This document shows, piece after piece, positions 12,541-24,383 of a stretch of DNA of 64,000 nucleotides. The stretch comes from Brachionus sp. 'Tiscar' (Eukaryota; Rotifera; Eurotatoria; Ploima; Brachionidae): positions 1-64,000 of the forward strand of contig VANL01000092.1 in assembly GCA_006352455.1 (NCBI GenBank), written 5' to 3'. Every line of letters begins with the position of its first letter. Positions within the stretch are counted from its first letter, which is position 1. The position numbers and the translations under genes were made by a program. The notes under the pieces were generated by a model. It ran no database searches and was not told the DNA's origin. It saw nothing but the letters and a program-made list of their open reading frames with translations.

Positions 12541-13617
12541 TTACAATTTAACAGTGAATGTAACCGGATTAGAGTTAGACTTTTTATTAAACAAAACTTG
12601 ATGTATAATTGATGAATCAACTGAAACTTTGCCCTTAATGTCACTAGATCTTTTGTTTTCACTAAAACTATATTTTGTAACTCCATCATTTTTAGAATAA
12701 TTTACCAATTTAAATCTATTTGAAAGAGAATTTTTATGTTCAGCTAACTTTGATCGAGAGACTGGATCTTTCCAAACATGAGACTCAATTTTTTCATTTG
12801 ATTCATTTTTTCTCAAATCTTCTCTTACTGAAAATTTTCCAAAGCTATCTGTGAATTCGATTCGCATAGGTCTACCATCAAGCTCATTTCTATCATATTT
12901 TCTAACTGCTTCTTTGGCATGCTCTAATTTCAAATAAGTAACTTCAGCCACTCCTCTGTCAATAAATCTTGCTCTCTTTATAGGACCAATATCACCGAAC
13001 AATTCCAAAATGTCATCTTCGGTAACTTTGGGATGCAAATTTGAAACAAAAAGTTTGGCTCCATTTGCACCAAAATCAACTGAACTAGACAATCTTGATT
13101 TAATGCCTCTATCATCGGATTGATATTCCATGGCTTCGTCATCATAACTTTGTGTTCCTTTGCGAATGAAAATCTCATTTTGAGGTGATTCTCTGCGTCT
13201 TTGAGCCAAATCGTTATCTATTTGGATTTTAATAGGCTGAATAGATGTGCTAGATAAATTAAAGTTATTTTCCGAAAATAATTTATCATCCTGATCATTT
13301 TCCTTGATTAGCTGAGTGTTTTTTACTGTGACTAAAGTGTTTAAGCCTTTAGTAATGACACGATGATCTGATGGTTTAATAACACGGATGCCAGTGCTAT
13401 CTTTGCGAACATTTCCAAGGCCCGTAACTATGACCGTTTGATTTGAGTGTTTATTTTTGGTCACAATTTCTCGAAATTTATCACTTTGCTGCTTTTTGTT
13501 CAGAAATTGACGAGCATCTGTGTTTTTTCGGTTCAGTTTTAATCGAGCATCAAATTGGGAATTTTTGCCAAAATTCAATCGACCTGATTGTATCAATTCA
13601 CTTTGCTTTTTACCCAT
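12541..13617 (-). CDS. POLDIP3: POLDIP3/SKAR, RRM mRNA-export adaptor
   Basis: A single exon of 358 aa. One RRM lies at about residues 187-257, with the RNP2-like KLFVSNLHP, then VTEDDILELFGDIGPIKRAR and GVAEVTYLK, matching the POLDIP3 RRM. The last 24 residues (IIHQVLF ... FTVKL) match the characteristic POLDIP3 C-terminus, which makes the assignment specific. The N-terminal region has basic repeats with ARLKLNRK and DARQFLN. In vertebrates the protein interacts with the p50 subunit of DNA polymerase delta, binds the exon-junction/TREX machinery and S6K1, and links splicing to translation. The start at 13617 follows an in-frame AT-rich leader. The lack of introns is notable beside twelve-exon RASGEF1. 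Confidence 0.93.
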   Translation of the reverse strand: MGKKQSELIQSGRLNFGKNSQFDARLKLNRKNTDARQFLNKKQQSDKFREIVTKNKHSNQTVIVTGLGNVRKDSTGIRVIKPSDHRVITKGLNTLVTVKNTQLIKENDQDDKLFSENNFNLSSTSIQPIKIQIDNDLAQRRRESPQNEIFIRKGTQSYDDEAMEYQSDDRGIKSRLSSSVDFGANGAKLFVSNLHPKVTEDDILELFGDIGPIKRARFIDRGVAEVTYLKLEHAKEAVRKYDRNELDGRPMRIEFTDSFGKFSVREDLRKNESNEKIESHVWKDPVSRSKLAEHKNSLSNRFKLVNYSKNDGVTKYSFSENKRSSDIKGKVSVDSSIIHQVLFNKKSNSNPVTFTVKL

Positions 13618-13874
13618 TCCTATATTATTGCCTTGTTTTCAAGTTATTTTTTTTTTGAAAATAAATATGTTTACATTCATTGCTAATAAGAGCTTTTATT
13701 ATAATTATTAATTATTATAATTTATTTGAAATTTTTTTAAAGACTAATTCATTCAGAGTTAATGGTAGCAAAATGTCTTAAATTGGTATTTCTTAAAAAG
13801 TGTAACAAAAATTCTTAATTAAATCAGATATAAGTGAATTTTTTTTTTGTTTTTGATTAATTAAAATGAAATTT

Positions 13875-14025
13875 TATTAAATGTACTTAAAATATACTGC
13901 AACATATTTTGTTGCACATTTTTTACCTAATAATAATCATATATGAAAAAGAATAAAAAAATTAAAATCTATATTTTTGGATAAAAGGTTATGTTGCAGT
14001 TTTTTTAAAATGTTTTATCTAAAAA
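13875..14025. mobile_element. Fragment of the long-TIR foldback family
   Basis: Inner parts of both arms are visible: ATACTGCAACATA and TTGTTGCAC, with the reverse complement GTTATGTTGCAGT near 13990. The outer termini are missing. It directly precedes the fuller copy at 14052. Confidence 0.5.
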
Positions 14026-14051
14026 TGAAATTTTTTTTTTTTTAAATTCAA

Positions 14052-14357
14052 GGTTTAGTGAATTTCAATAACAAATTGAACAAAAATACTTCTTTTTTGC
14101 CAACATAGTACAACATACTTTTTTGCCTAAAATAAAAATTTTATTTTCTTTTTTTACGTAAACCAAATCAATAATCAATTTTAATCATAATGATGTTTTA
14201 TTTTTTGTCTTTTATTTATATCCGAAAAATTATTTTAGGTAAAAAAGGCAACAAAGTAAAAAGCGGTATTTTTTTAATATAAGATTAGATTATGAAAAAT
14301 AGATTTATAAAAAAAGGAAGAACTATTGTTCTTTTTGTTTTTGAAATTCACAATCCC
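14052..14357. mobile_element. Long-TIR foldback MITE, diverged copy
   Basis: Begins GGTTTAGTGAATTTC and ends GAAATTCACAATCCC. It shares AATTGAACAAAAATACTTCT with the 40747 fragment and AAAGACAAAAAATAAAACATCA (as its complement) with the 44997 copy. About 306 bp. No exact target duplication could be found. Confidence 0.6.
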
Positions 14358-15643
14358 AATTAATTTAAAATAGTTTAATTTAGTTAATTTTTAATAAAGT
14401 TAAACTCTAATGATCATAGAATTTGTTTAATTTTTCTCAAATTTTGTTAGCAAAAAAGGTATCTAGATCACTAAAAATTTGTTGTATGTTGCTCAAATTT
14501 TTAAATGAATTTTTTTCATCTTTAAAAACAAAAAAATTTTATTTCATTTTCAGAATTCTCCAGTTTTGTAAACAAAGTTTGTAGAGGTCAAAATGAAGAC
14601 TAAAACGAATTGTGAAATTGGTTTTGTGAAACTTTTTTAAAAAAAGAACAAAACAGAAAAGAATTAAAAATTCAAATAAACACAGTTGTATCAACAGTTA
14701 AAGTAATCTATTGATGTGAAGTCATCTTTACATCTAATATAATTAGTGCTAAATTCGAAGTTAAATAAATTTTTTCCCAACAAATTGATTTTGTCCAAAT
14801 GACAGATAACCCATTTTGTATTTTAAGATTTAGTTTTTACCATCAATTTTCAAGTGTAGTGAACAAAACTCAGTGTACAGTTACATCATCATCAACATCA
14901 ATAACAGCACTTAATTTAATCATGAATTAAAAACATGATTAAATGATTTAAGTGCCATTCCTTTAGAAGTTGTTTGCTTATTTTGCGCTTTGCGCACGGC
15001 ACTATTTATAGTTATACATTGTATTTATATTTAGTTTATATACAATTGTTTTATTATTAATTTAAAACCTCATTTTATGTTTCTTGTATTTTCCCTTTAT
15101 TTCTGTATGTAACCATTTGGCTACTTAGAGTGGCCACTTTCTATTATTCATTTAGAAAATAAATTTATTAAATTATAAGCTTATTGTTTATTTTATTTGT
15201 TGTTGAATCAAAATACTTTAAATTTTAGAATTAAAATTATAAAAATTTTTAAAAAATTCAAGGGTTAGAACCTATTATCTTGTTTTTATTTTCTAAATAT
15301 CATAATGCTATTTCTTAATATTTTTCTTAAAATTCTAATAAATTTTATTTTAAAAATAAACAAATATTTAACTAAATTTTTAACTTGAAAATTTATTACC
15401 TAGCGAAATTTTGCATAAATAATTGAATTTTAATTTTCTATAAAAAATTTTAGACAAAAATTTTATTTTATTTTATTTAAGTTTTTTTTAAAAATAAAAA
15501 TCACTATTTAAAAATACGGCTTCGAGATTAAAATATTTAAAACTCTAATAATTGATAGTTAAAAATGACTCGTACAAAAATTTAATAAAAAAAATTAATT
15601 TTTTTTCAATAACTTTTCACTTAAATAATTTAATTTGAATAAA
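14358..15643. other. Intergenic DNA downstream of RASGEF1
   Basis: No coding signal. One imperfect hairpin at 14907-14955 pairs an 18-nt arm (14907-14924) with 14934-14955 apart from a 4-nt bulge. The rest is AT-rich spacer. Confidence 0.55.
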
Positions 15644-17630
15644 TTAAAGTAAATACTTATAATCTATTGAAAAATTATACTTCAAATTTTTAAGCCGATT
15701 TTCTTCTGATTCATTGACAGGCTTTTCGCATTTAAACGACAAATATAAGCAAGCTATAGAAAAAATAAGTAACAAAATAAAAAGTTAAATTAAATACCAT
15801 CTTCTCTGAGCAAAGGTTCGGTAAGCAAATAGTTATAAATGAAATTATTGTTGGCAAAATTAGCCTTTTAAAACCAAAAATTAGAATTATCATCAAAATT
15901 TTAAATATAAATTTACTTTATTAATATGCTCTTTGTTAAAATTGTTCATTAGGTATTTGGAAATTTCCCCAAATTTCTTAAAATATTAATTTTTTTTTAG
16001 CATGATTAACCAAAAAAACATCCAATTTACCGATATTGAAATGTAGCTTTTTTTGTTATTTTGTGAAAGATTGTTAAAGTATATATTTAAGTCTTTCATT
16101 ACAATTGAAAATGCCGGAATCTAAGAAAAAAAATTCAACCCAAAGAAATAAAAACCTTCATTTTAAAATAATTTTTTTTTTCTCACATAAAGTTTATTTG
16201 GCTTTTTTATCTTATTGTTTTTAAGAAGATTACGATAATTACGGTAGTTATTTAAAGGATCTGAGAAAAAGACTAGTTTTTCTAATTTACTTTTGTCAAT
16301 ATGCTTCAACTAGAACAGAAAAAAATAAAAAATTTTAAATATAATGTAAATATGTTACTGTTTGTTTAAGTCTTGTGACCGGATATGATTGAAGTCCAGC
16401 TATAAAAAACAAAATTAAAAATTTTAATTTTTTCCTATTGTATTTAACCTATTATAGCCATGGCACAATTATAGTTTCCAATTTTGTAACAATATAGAGC
16501 TGTATCAACAAAAAACTCAATCATTTTAACCCGTTGGTACTTGTCTAGAATTTTGACTATCTCTGAGCATACTAGCCAGCTAAGTCGATTGAACCATTCA
16601 ATGTAGGCAAGCAAATTGGATGTGCGCTTAAACGAATAATCTGTGTATTTCGTTTTTTTAATCATCACTTCATCTTCACAGGCTTGTCTTAATTCATTTA
16701 AATAAGCACGAAAGTTTTTTCCACAAATGTCTGAAATTTCTTCTTGTACAGTGCTCAAAGGTGCTTTGCTTGATTGATTACTCATATAAAAATTCAAGTA
16801 CTCATCAGCGCTTATATTTTTAATCCGTTCTAGATCTATGTAAGTGAACTGTTTAGCCAGTGCTGATGGATCATCGCATATATTCAAAATATTAAACTTT
16901 AATAATTAATTCATTAATAAAAAATATTGTAAAATTAATTTTATTTACGTCAGATATTTTTTTGTCTAGTTTATTAACCGATTCTCGGTGAATGATTATC
17001 AAATTTTTTTCAAATGATTCAATCTCTGATATCTTGACAAAAAAGAAAAAAAAATGGTTCATTTAATTAAATTTAATTACTTGTTTAGCTATTTGAGAAA
17101 AGAGCTTATCAAAATCATCGACAAAGCTTTCATCAATAGAAATTAATTTCTCATTAATAGACTTTAAGGTGCAAATAATATCAACATCACGGAAATCAGA
17201 TGGAAAATCTTGCGCCCATTGATTCAGAATGTAAATAAACCGACTGACGCATTTTTTTATAACAGACTTAATTTTTGAAATAGAAAAAATATTGGTTCTG
17301 CATAAAAAATTACTTGAGTCATTATTTTATGGTGAAATAAAAAGTAAAATGTTTTTTCTAGAATTTTTTTGAGCAGCTGATTAGGACTCATAAAAACCCG
17401 GGATGACAAAAAAAAGCTGAATACAAAAGATTTCTTAAATATTTTTTTTAGTTTAATTTAGTTGAGAGAAGAAATTGCTTTACGTCAAAAAGAACCAGGT
17501 CCGAGCTCATCAATAAGACTATAAGATGATCAAAAGTGGCTGGCTTTTCGTTTATCTTTTTAAAAAAAATAAAGGAAAAATCAATAAAATTAATTTTATT
17601 AAAAAAATTTACATCTTTCTTTTCTTCCAT
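15644..17630 (-). CDS. RASGEF1-family Ras/Rap guanine-nucleotide exchange factor
   Basis: Twelve exons in transcript order: 17630-17613, 17555-17484, 17433-17314, 17266-17081, 17032-16949, 16896-16449, 16399-16359, 16309-16187, 16120-16031, 15976-15917, 15864-15798, 15753-15644. The sum is 1419 nt in phase, 472 aa, essentially the length of human RASGEF1B. A RasGEF_N domain spans about residues 7-130 (FFLSSRVFMSPNQLL, FPSDFRD). A CDC25-type catalytic domain follows (DDPSALAKQFTYIDLERI, WFNRLSWLVCSEIV, MIEFFVDTALYCYKIGNYN, MAIIAGLQSYPVTRLKQT, DPLNNYRNYR, IPAFSIVMKD). It would load GTP on a Ras-family GTPase, Rap2 for known RASGEF1 proteins. Introns are 44-66 nt. The six-codon first exon is tentative. 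Confidence 0.92.
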
Positions 17631-18607
17631 ATTTACAAATAAATTTTTAGCTAAATAAAATTATATTTAAAAAATATCAATAACAATTTATCATTTAGAA
17701 AAATAACAAATATTAGGGAGAAAAAAAATTTTTTTTTTCTGCATTAAATGAAATATTTTCTGATTTCAATCGAGCATAAATATTATGAAAAAAAATTGTT
17801 ATTCATTCTTGCAGGAAATTTATCCAGATTTATCAATTTGGTATTTAAAAAATTGTTTTTGTTTACATGGAAAACAAAATTTCACTCAAGCATAAACGGA
17901 ATTGCTAGCTTTAGCAAAACTATTCGTTCTAATTTTAAATATTGTTTTTTCTTTAAATAAAATAAGTTCTAGCTTGACCGAATCATCATTTTTTTAATTG
18001 CATAACCCATTTATCACTTTTATTTAGTTTTAAAAATAAACTCAGACATAATTTTTTTTTCTTTGTTTTTATTTAGTTTATTTAATTGAATTTTTAAATA
18101 TTTTGAAAGAATCTCCCAGGTCATTTAGGACAAGTTTAACTTAAAACAAAATAAAAAAGTAAACATATGTACCTTTAAATTTGTAATTATAATTTTTTTT
18201 AAAGTTTGCATCAAATTCAGAAAAAAAAACCTGCCTATTGCAAATTGATTTATATTAATCACGTAAATAAATAGATTCGTAATTTAACACTCATCTATCT
18301 GCGATGCAAGATATTTCTATTTTTTAAAACATCATACAAAAATTAAAAATAAAAGCGCGATTTTATTATTTATTTAGTTACCATAGTGTGGCATATAATT
18401 TAAAATTCTCAATCAGTCAAAATTTAATCAATACTTTTTTAACTGAAATTATAAAATTAAAATTTTTTTTTTATTTTTATTTCTCAATTTTAAATAAATT
18501 TTAATTCAAGATCAAAACTAAGTTATTTAACATTTTTAATATAAATACATCCAAGTGTATGCAGTTCCTATTCAATTTTGCATTATAATTAAAAGAAAAA
18601 TTAGAAA
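17631..18607. promoter_or_regulatory. Divergent promoter interval between RASGEF1 and FAF1
   Basis: A 977-bp AT-rich interval separates the two divergently transcribed start codons, so both promoters must lie here or nearby. No TATA, initiator or binding-site cluster stands out from the AT-rich background. A short + strand reading frame at 17748-17960 has no homology signal. Confidence 0.4.
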
Positions 18608-20749
18608 ATGAACGGAGAATGTGACGAAAAGGATCAGAAGCTGGCCCTTTTTCAAGAGATAACTCATTTAGACGATTTTGAGCAATGTCAGGCAATTTTG
18701 GAGTCGACCAACTGGGACATTGACCAAGCAGTTCAATCATACTTCAGTAGTTCGACTCAAACGACAAGCGAAACTCTGGTGCCCCATAAACTGCCGTCCC
18801 AAGACATCTTTGAAATACCGGGACTCATGTCCATGCCAGATACAAAGCGTCTCATCACATTTAACATCGAATATTTGGACAAAAAATTTCCACTGCACAT
18901 AGCTGAAAATGAAACAGTGTCAACAATAAAAAAATTAATTAGTGAAGAAATAGAAGTGCCAGTCGAATATCAGAACTTGACCGGATGGCCAAACAAGTCA
19001 GTTCTTGTTATTAACTCCATGAAACTCAGCGATCTCTATTTGCCCGGAGAAATAACTCTACACGTTACCAACATGTCTAAAGAAGCTCCAATGCCTTCTT
19101 CATCCAACTATTTAAACGGCTATGACTCGAAAACCTATGAGCTTAACATAAAATTAATCCAGTCATCTGGTCAAGTAAAAATTATCAATCAATCAGCCAA
19201 TTTTAGTATTGAAAACAATGTTCAATCAATATCAGATAGAGTTTTAAAGATTAAATTCGAACCGAACACTTCTTTTATTGAAATTCGACGATCTTTGTCT
19301 AAATTGACAAACACCATTACCAATAATCAAGAATGGTTCTATTTTAAGGATGATACAAATTTGGATGATTTGAAAAATTGCAACAGTTTAGATTCGTTTC
19401 AAAATTTTGTTGAAAATGACAGAATTTTTGAACTATCTGTTAATTCACTAGTCGAAGATCAAACAAGTCTTGCTCAGATAAAAAAAAATCTAGATCAATT
19501 GACAAACAAAGACTCGAAAAGAACGCCATGTGATGAGATTATAAAAATGGGCTTTGTTGTCACTTTGACAGAGTATGAAGAAAACACTCTAAGCGATTTG
19601 CTGACAATCACCAAGCCAGAAATAAAACAATCAGATGAGCATATGGACATACAAGAAAATGACGAGTTTGATGAAGAAATAGCAGAAGAAATAGAGGAAA
19701 ATTTTTTAAATGAAGACTCAACAATTAAAAGACCAAAGCCTCTCATTTCAAATGATTTGGACCCTAGCGATGAGATTCAGTGTACAAATAGTTTTAATGA
19801 GGAGTTTTCGATCCGCTATGGACCATTGACGCCACTTTTTTTTATCGGTCGACTTGAGGACGCCATACAAGATGCACTGATGTGTCCGGCCAGGGAACGA
19901 AAGTTGCTTGGAATTTATTTACACAGTGATAAGACTATTTTTCACAATATATTCTGCTCTAATGTTCTCTGTGATGAAAATGTGGTGAATTTTCTATGCG
20001 CTAATTTTGTAGTGTGGCCATGGGATTTGACTAATAGGAAATTTGAGGATTGTTTTAATGAAAAATGCTCGAGGTTCTTGGGAAGTGTGTTCAAGAATAG
20101 TTTGCGCTCCCTGAAGGATAAACTCCCGGTGTTTTTGGTAGTCACCAGAGTGAGAGGAAGCAATGAAGTGGTAGCTATCATTCAAGGCGACTCGACTAAT
20201 GATCAAATGATGAATAGGCTGATGCAAGCCTATGAAATGTTTGAAATGCAGAGGATTAGTGATGAGCGTGACGAGCAAACTCGTGACGAAAGAGAGAAAA
20301 TCAAGCGGGAACAAGACGCCGCTTATCAAGAGAGCTTGGAAGCGGACAAAGCCAAGCGTCAAAGACAGTTAGAAGAAGAGGAAAAAGTGAAACGAGAAGC
20401 TGAGGCTGAAGCCCAGAAAGAACGAATAAAGCAAGAAGAAAAATTAAATCGAAAAAACATTGCTTTGCAAAAGTTACCCCAAGAGCCAGATGACACTGTG
20501 TCCACTGATAAAATAACAAGAATACGATTTCGTCTTCCTGATGGAGAATTTGTGCAACGAAAATTTTTCATCAGCAATAGACTCGAATCTTTAATTGATT
20601 TTATCACTGGACAGGGTTTTTTTACCGAGCAATTTAAACTGTTATCCACTTGGCCAAGAAAAGACTTGACTGTTGAAAGCTATGATAAAACACTACAAGA
20701 GCTTAAGTTGTATCCGCAAGAAACATTGACTCTTGAAGAAAGAATCTAA
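18608..20749 (+). CDS. FAF1: FAF1, FAS-associated factor 1 (UBA-Ubl-UAS-UBX protein)
   Basis: A single exon of 713 aa (human FAF1 is 650). Domains in order: UBA at about 10-48 (DDFEQCQAILESTNWDIDQA); two ubiquitin-like segments at about 80-155 and 165-290; an acidic stretch near 345-370; a thioredoxin-like UAS domain at about 395-530 (YGPLTPLFFIGRLEDAIQDA, VVWPWDLTN); a long charged coiled coil at about 540-620; and a C-terminal UBX domain from about 632 (IRFRLPDGEFVQRKF). FAF1 binds ubiquitinated clients through UBA and p97/VCP through UBX, acting in protein degradation and stress signalling. A poly(A) signal AATAAA lies at 20829-20834. Frames antisense to it are shadows of this CDS. Confidence 0.95.
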   Translation: MNGECDEKDQKLALFQEITHLDDFEQCQAILESTNWDIDQAVQSYFSSSTQTTSETLVPHKLPSQDIFEIPGLMSMPDTKRLITFNIEYLDKKFPLHIAENETVSTIKKLISEEIEVPVEYQNLTGWPNKSVLVINSMKLSDLYLPGEITLHVTNMSKEAPMPSSSNYLNGYDSKTYELNIKLIQSSGQVKIINQSANFSIENNVQSISDRVLKIKFEPNTSFIEIRRSLSKLTNTITNNQEWFYFKDDTNLDDLKNCNSLDSFQNFVENDRIFELSVNSLVEDQTSLAQIKKNLDQLTNKDSKRTPCDEIIKMGFVVTLTEYEENTLSDLLTITKPEIKQSDEHMDIQENDEFDEEIAEEIEENFLNEDSTIKRPKPLISNDLDPSDEIQCTNSFNEEFSIRYGPLTPLFFIGRLEDAIQDALMCPARERKLLGIYLHSDKTIFHNIFCSNVLCDENVVNFLCANFVVWPWDLTNRKFEDCFNEKCSRFLGSVFKNSLRSLKDKLPVFLVVTRVRGSNEVVAIIQGDSTNDQMMNRLMQAYEMFEMQRISDERDEQTRDEREKIKREQDAAYQESLEADKAKRQRQLEEEEKVKREAEAEAQKERIKQEEKLNRKNIALQKLPQEPDDTVSTDKITRIRFRLPDGEFVQRKFFISNRLESLIDFITGQGFFTEQFKLLSTWPRKDLTVESYDKTLQELKLYPQETLTLEERI

Positions 20750-21110
20750 TTCATATATATTTTTTTTTTAAATTATAATTCGAATTTTTATATATGTATT
20801 ATTAATATATATTTTAAATCTATTTCTAAATAAAACGTTTGAGAAAAATTGTTATTGGCATTAAAGTTTTTTTGTTTTTTATAAAAAGAAATAAATTATC
20901 TATTTAAAATTTTTAAGTGTTAATCATTCACTAATTATATATATATATACGCAATAATTTATTAAAATTTAAACTCTACTGTTATTTTAAATAGCATAAG
21001 CTAAACAACGTTTAGATTTTTTACACTAAACTGAAAAATTATCAAATATCTGCTAACCATCAATTAAGGTTAAATTAATAAAACTAAATTTTGTTTTTTT
21101 TAATTTTATT

Positions 21111-21249
21111 CAGAGTTGTTTAAAAGTCCCAAAAAAAGTCCAAGTCCGGACTTTTTTTAAGAACAAAAAGTTAAAGTCTTTGGCTCGGACTTAAAAAAAA
21201 AAATGGGGCTTGGACTTGACTTGAGGCTTGTGACTTTTAAACAAATCTG
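21111..21249. mobile_element. hAT-type MITE, 139 bp
   Basis: Eighteen-bp terminal inverted repeats, CAGAGTTGTTTAAAAGTC at the left and the complement of CAGATTTGTTTAAAAGTC at the right, differ at one position. They are flanked by a perfect 8-bp direct repeat ATTTTATT (21103-21110 and 21250-21257). CAG-starting TIRs and an 8-bp duplication are the hAT signature. The interior is noncoding and contains repeated AAGTCC/GGACTT blocks. Confidence 0.8.
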
Positions 21250-21702
21250 ATTTTATTTTATTAAACAATAAATAAAATGCACTTAAAACATATGAAACAC
21301 AAGGCCAAGGTAAACGTTTTATATTTTTGTAGAAATATTTGAATTAGACTAATAAATGAAATAAAGTTCTACATTTTTATAGTAAGAGAAATAATTAAAA
21401 AAACGTCAATCAGAAATCAAATGAAATTTTAAAAGTAAGATAAGACAATGATCATGATTATAACGATGACACTTAAAATTAATTTAATTAAAATATCAAG
21501 ATTTGTAGTATCGCAGATTATAGTAATATTTTTTTTTTTTCAATTTCTTATTTTTCTAAATGATTTTGAATTAGTTTTTAAATATTTTATTTAATTAATT
21601 TTTTAAATCTTTTATTTGATATTTTCTGTGTTTGATCATAGACTTGATTATCATTGATATATTAGTATTTTAAGAAATAACTTGCCTCGATCAATATACA
21701 TG

Positions 21703-21904
21703 TTAACACTCAAATACCGGATTCTTATTTTTGTTTAGTTAAATAAATATAATCATTTTTTACAATTTTTATACAATCTAAAATAAAAAAATATTAAAAT
21801 TTATTTATTTTTATTCCAAAATATGCTTATTTTCATGGAATAAAAATTGAAAAGAAAAGTTAGCACGAGGTGTCCAAAAAACCCATCCGGGTTTTGAGTG
21901 TTAA
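21703..21904. mobile_element. TTAA-type MITE, copy 2
   Basis: TTAACACTCAAATACCGG at the left and CCGGGTTTTGAGTGTTAA at the right, 202 bp, with TTAA at both ends. The internal block ATGCTTATTTTCATGGAAT is the reverse complement of the block in copies 4 and 5, so this copy is inverted relative to them. Confidence 0.8.
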
Positions 21905-22779
21905 GACCAGATGAGGTGATCATATTTAATTATAGATTTATTAGTCTTTAACAATAATTATTGAAACTTCTACTAAAAATATGCTGGTTTTATCATTTTA
22001 TTTTTTCTAAATGGTAAACGTAGTTTTACTTTAAAAAGAGGAAAAAATCTGAATCAAAAAATAAATCGACAGATTCATTGCCGCAATCAAAAACCACAAT
22101 CTAAAAAAATTTTTTCTTATATAATTTATTTTCTAAACAAAGTCAAAAAAAATTTCTTTTTTTGTAGTAGTTTTCTAAATTATCAAAAAATAAAAAATGG
22201 TAAAATAGTCTTTAGTTGAAAATGATTGTAGTGACTTTTTCTTTCATTGAGCCAGATTTGAACAATTCAGGAAAGAAGTGTTAAAATTTGAACCAAGTAG
22301 ATTTGAAGAAAAAATTTTTTTTGAAATTTTATTTTAAAAAAATTTAATCTTTTTTTCATAATTCTCATTAATGATGATCTCGGCTTTTTAGGATTTTCTT
22401 TTTTTAAACACTAAATTAAAAATCTAACTATCAAATACATTTTTAACTACTTTTAACATCGTTTTGATTGCAATGGCATTAAATGAATTTAATAAATCAA
22501 CTAAATAAAATTTCAATCGAACAAAAAAATTTGGGAAAAGTTTAAACATAAAAAATATTTTTTTAAGTACTAAAAAGTCTATGTTGTTTTTAACATTTTT
22601 TATTTCATTCTTTAAGTCATGGTTTTGGTTTAATTTTGAATTTTTTTCAAGTTTATTTTTCTGATTTAAATTTGCATAAATCAGTTTTAATAATCAATTT
22701 TTTTATTATTAATCAAAATATAAATAAATAAAAGAGTTATCACCAATTAAAAATAATTTAATCAACGCTCAAGTATTTT

Positions 22780-24383
22780 TCATAAATTAGAAGGATTTTT
22801 CTTAGCTGTTGCGAAACCAATTCTCAGATTTTCGGCATCAAATTCAGTATAAAAACTTCCAATAAAAACATCACCCAAAATCCATAATGGTCCAGCTAAA
22901 AATGAAATTTACTAAAAAAAAATTTTTTAAAATTATTTAGTTACCTGGAGGTGGTATGTCCATCCCTATAAATCCACTTAAACAAATTTCTTTACCAAAT
23001 TGAGAGACCTTAAAAATTGATCAAACATAATTAACTTATTATTTTTAATTATTTCTGTTCGTTTTTACTCTTAAAACATAATCATTTCCATGAATAACAA
23101 ACGGCTTTCCATTTATTGTAAAAGTAATATCTTGAAAAAAAAAATACAAATAATTAATCAAACATAAATAAATTGCTTTACCTGGTAAATCATTTGTTTT
23201 ATTGCAAGGTATCATATATTCGCCATTAATAATCGGAAGGGCTCCAATTAAAGCGTTCAATTTAGAAATTTCTTCTTTTGGACCAGCTAAAAGTGAAGTG
23301 CCTGTATCAGCAATAGCTTGACAACCTCCATTACAAAAAGAGCTATCTTTAACTGAAACACTTTAAAACATAAAAATGAATCCAACCATTATCTAAACAA
23401 GAAGAGTTTTTCCTACCCATCCATCTTAAACTGCCAATATCCTTCTCTGGTAACTGGAGTGTACGTAAAATCACCTTCGTAATAATTCGAGTCCGAGCCT
23501 CCTAAAAACAATTCACCACCCTGTTCACTTGACGGATCTCTGCAATAAGAAAATATTTTTTTTTATTAAATAGCAAATTTCTTATTCTAAAATTTACCTA
23601 TTTAGCCAAAAAGAAAATGCGTTTCTTGGAACTAGACCTTGATTAAACATATTGGTGAACACAGTTTCCATGTTATTTACAGAAATTTTTCTAAAAGCCA
23701 TTCCTAAAATTCCCTTTATGTTTTTATTAAATTAAAAAAAAGAAGATGCTAAAGAAATAAGTTAGAGTTACATCAAACTTAGCAGCCACAAATGTGATTC
23801 CAGGTTGGTTAGTGGCCTCAGCAAAAAGTTGATTTTTTACTGGTAAATTAGACAAAGTCACTGTATCCTGACTGACAAAGCCCGTTAAACTACCAGTGCC
23901 GTATCTAATCTCAAATTTTGTTCCATTTTGAACATAAGTCTCTGATTTTTCTGCATGGTATTTATGGTGAAGTACTTAAAAAAATTTTATTATAAAATTA
24001 ATTATTTTTTGTTAATCTTACAGCAAGCAATGTCAAGCAGAGAGCATTTGCTTGAGGGAACCCATAAATTACTAGAGCCGGTATCAAACACTACAGTAAA
24101 AGGCTGTGGTGGATTACCAATTGAAATGGGACCATAATACTGCGCATCCAAATAATTTGATAGAGGTTCTGGTACTGGACCATCATAATTGTATTTGTAT
24201 CTAAAGTGAGATGTTTGGCTGCCGGCTTTTTTTAGTTGATCCCTTACTGACTCCATTTTGGTTAGCTTAATGCTAAAATTTTTTTTTAATTTTGCGCATT
24301 TAATTTTTGCTTTTTTACCTTGGCAAAGAACTAGCCAACAGGGTGCCAATTGACATGGACAAAAATAAAATTAATGTTTTCAT
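22780..24383 (-). CDS. Cathepsin D-like aspartic protease (A1 family)
   Basis: Nine exons in transcript order: 24383-24319, 24272-24022, 23974-23772, 23713-23598, 23539-23417, 23360-23182, 23130-23069, 23008-22945, 22895-22780. Total 1179 nt, 392 aa, in phase. A hydrophobic signal peptide (MKTLILFLSMSIGTLLA) is followed by a short propeptide. The mature enzyme has both catalytic motifs: FDTGSSNLWVPS (Asp85) and ADTGTSLLAGP (Asp271). Other landmarks are the flap region RYGTGSLTGF, FDGILGMAF, a paired-Cys loop (FCNGGCQA) and the C-terminal WILGDVFIGSFYTEFD. Expected role: acidic endopeptidase of lysosomes or gut. No proline-loop or plant-specific insert is present. Cathepsin D, cathepsin E and renin-like members are hard to separate without a tree, so no symbol is given. 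Confidence 0.94.

Noticed and set aside
17281..17433. Apparent frameshift between RASGEF1 exons 2, 3 and 4 when the obvious CAG acceptors (before 17416 and 17297) are used
   Set aside because: Using nearby AAG acceptors (exons starting at 17433 and 17266) restores phase and adds residues that match RASGEF1B, so there is no frameshift.
19495..20649. Several minus-strand reading frames of 70-120 codons antisense to FAF1
   Set aside because: They overlap a well-supported coding region, have no family motif, and are expected shadows.
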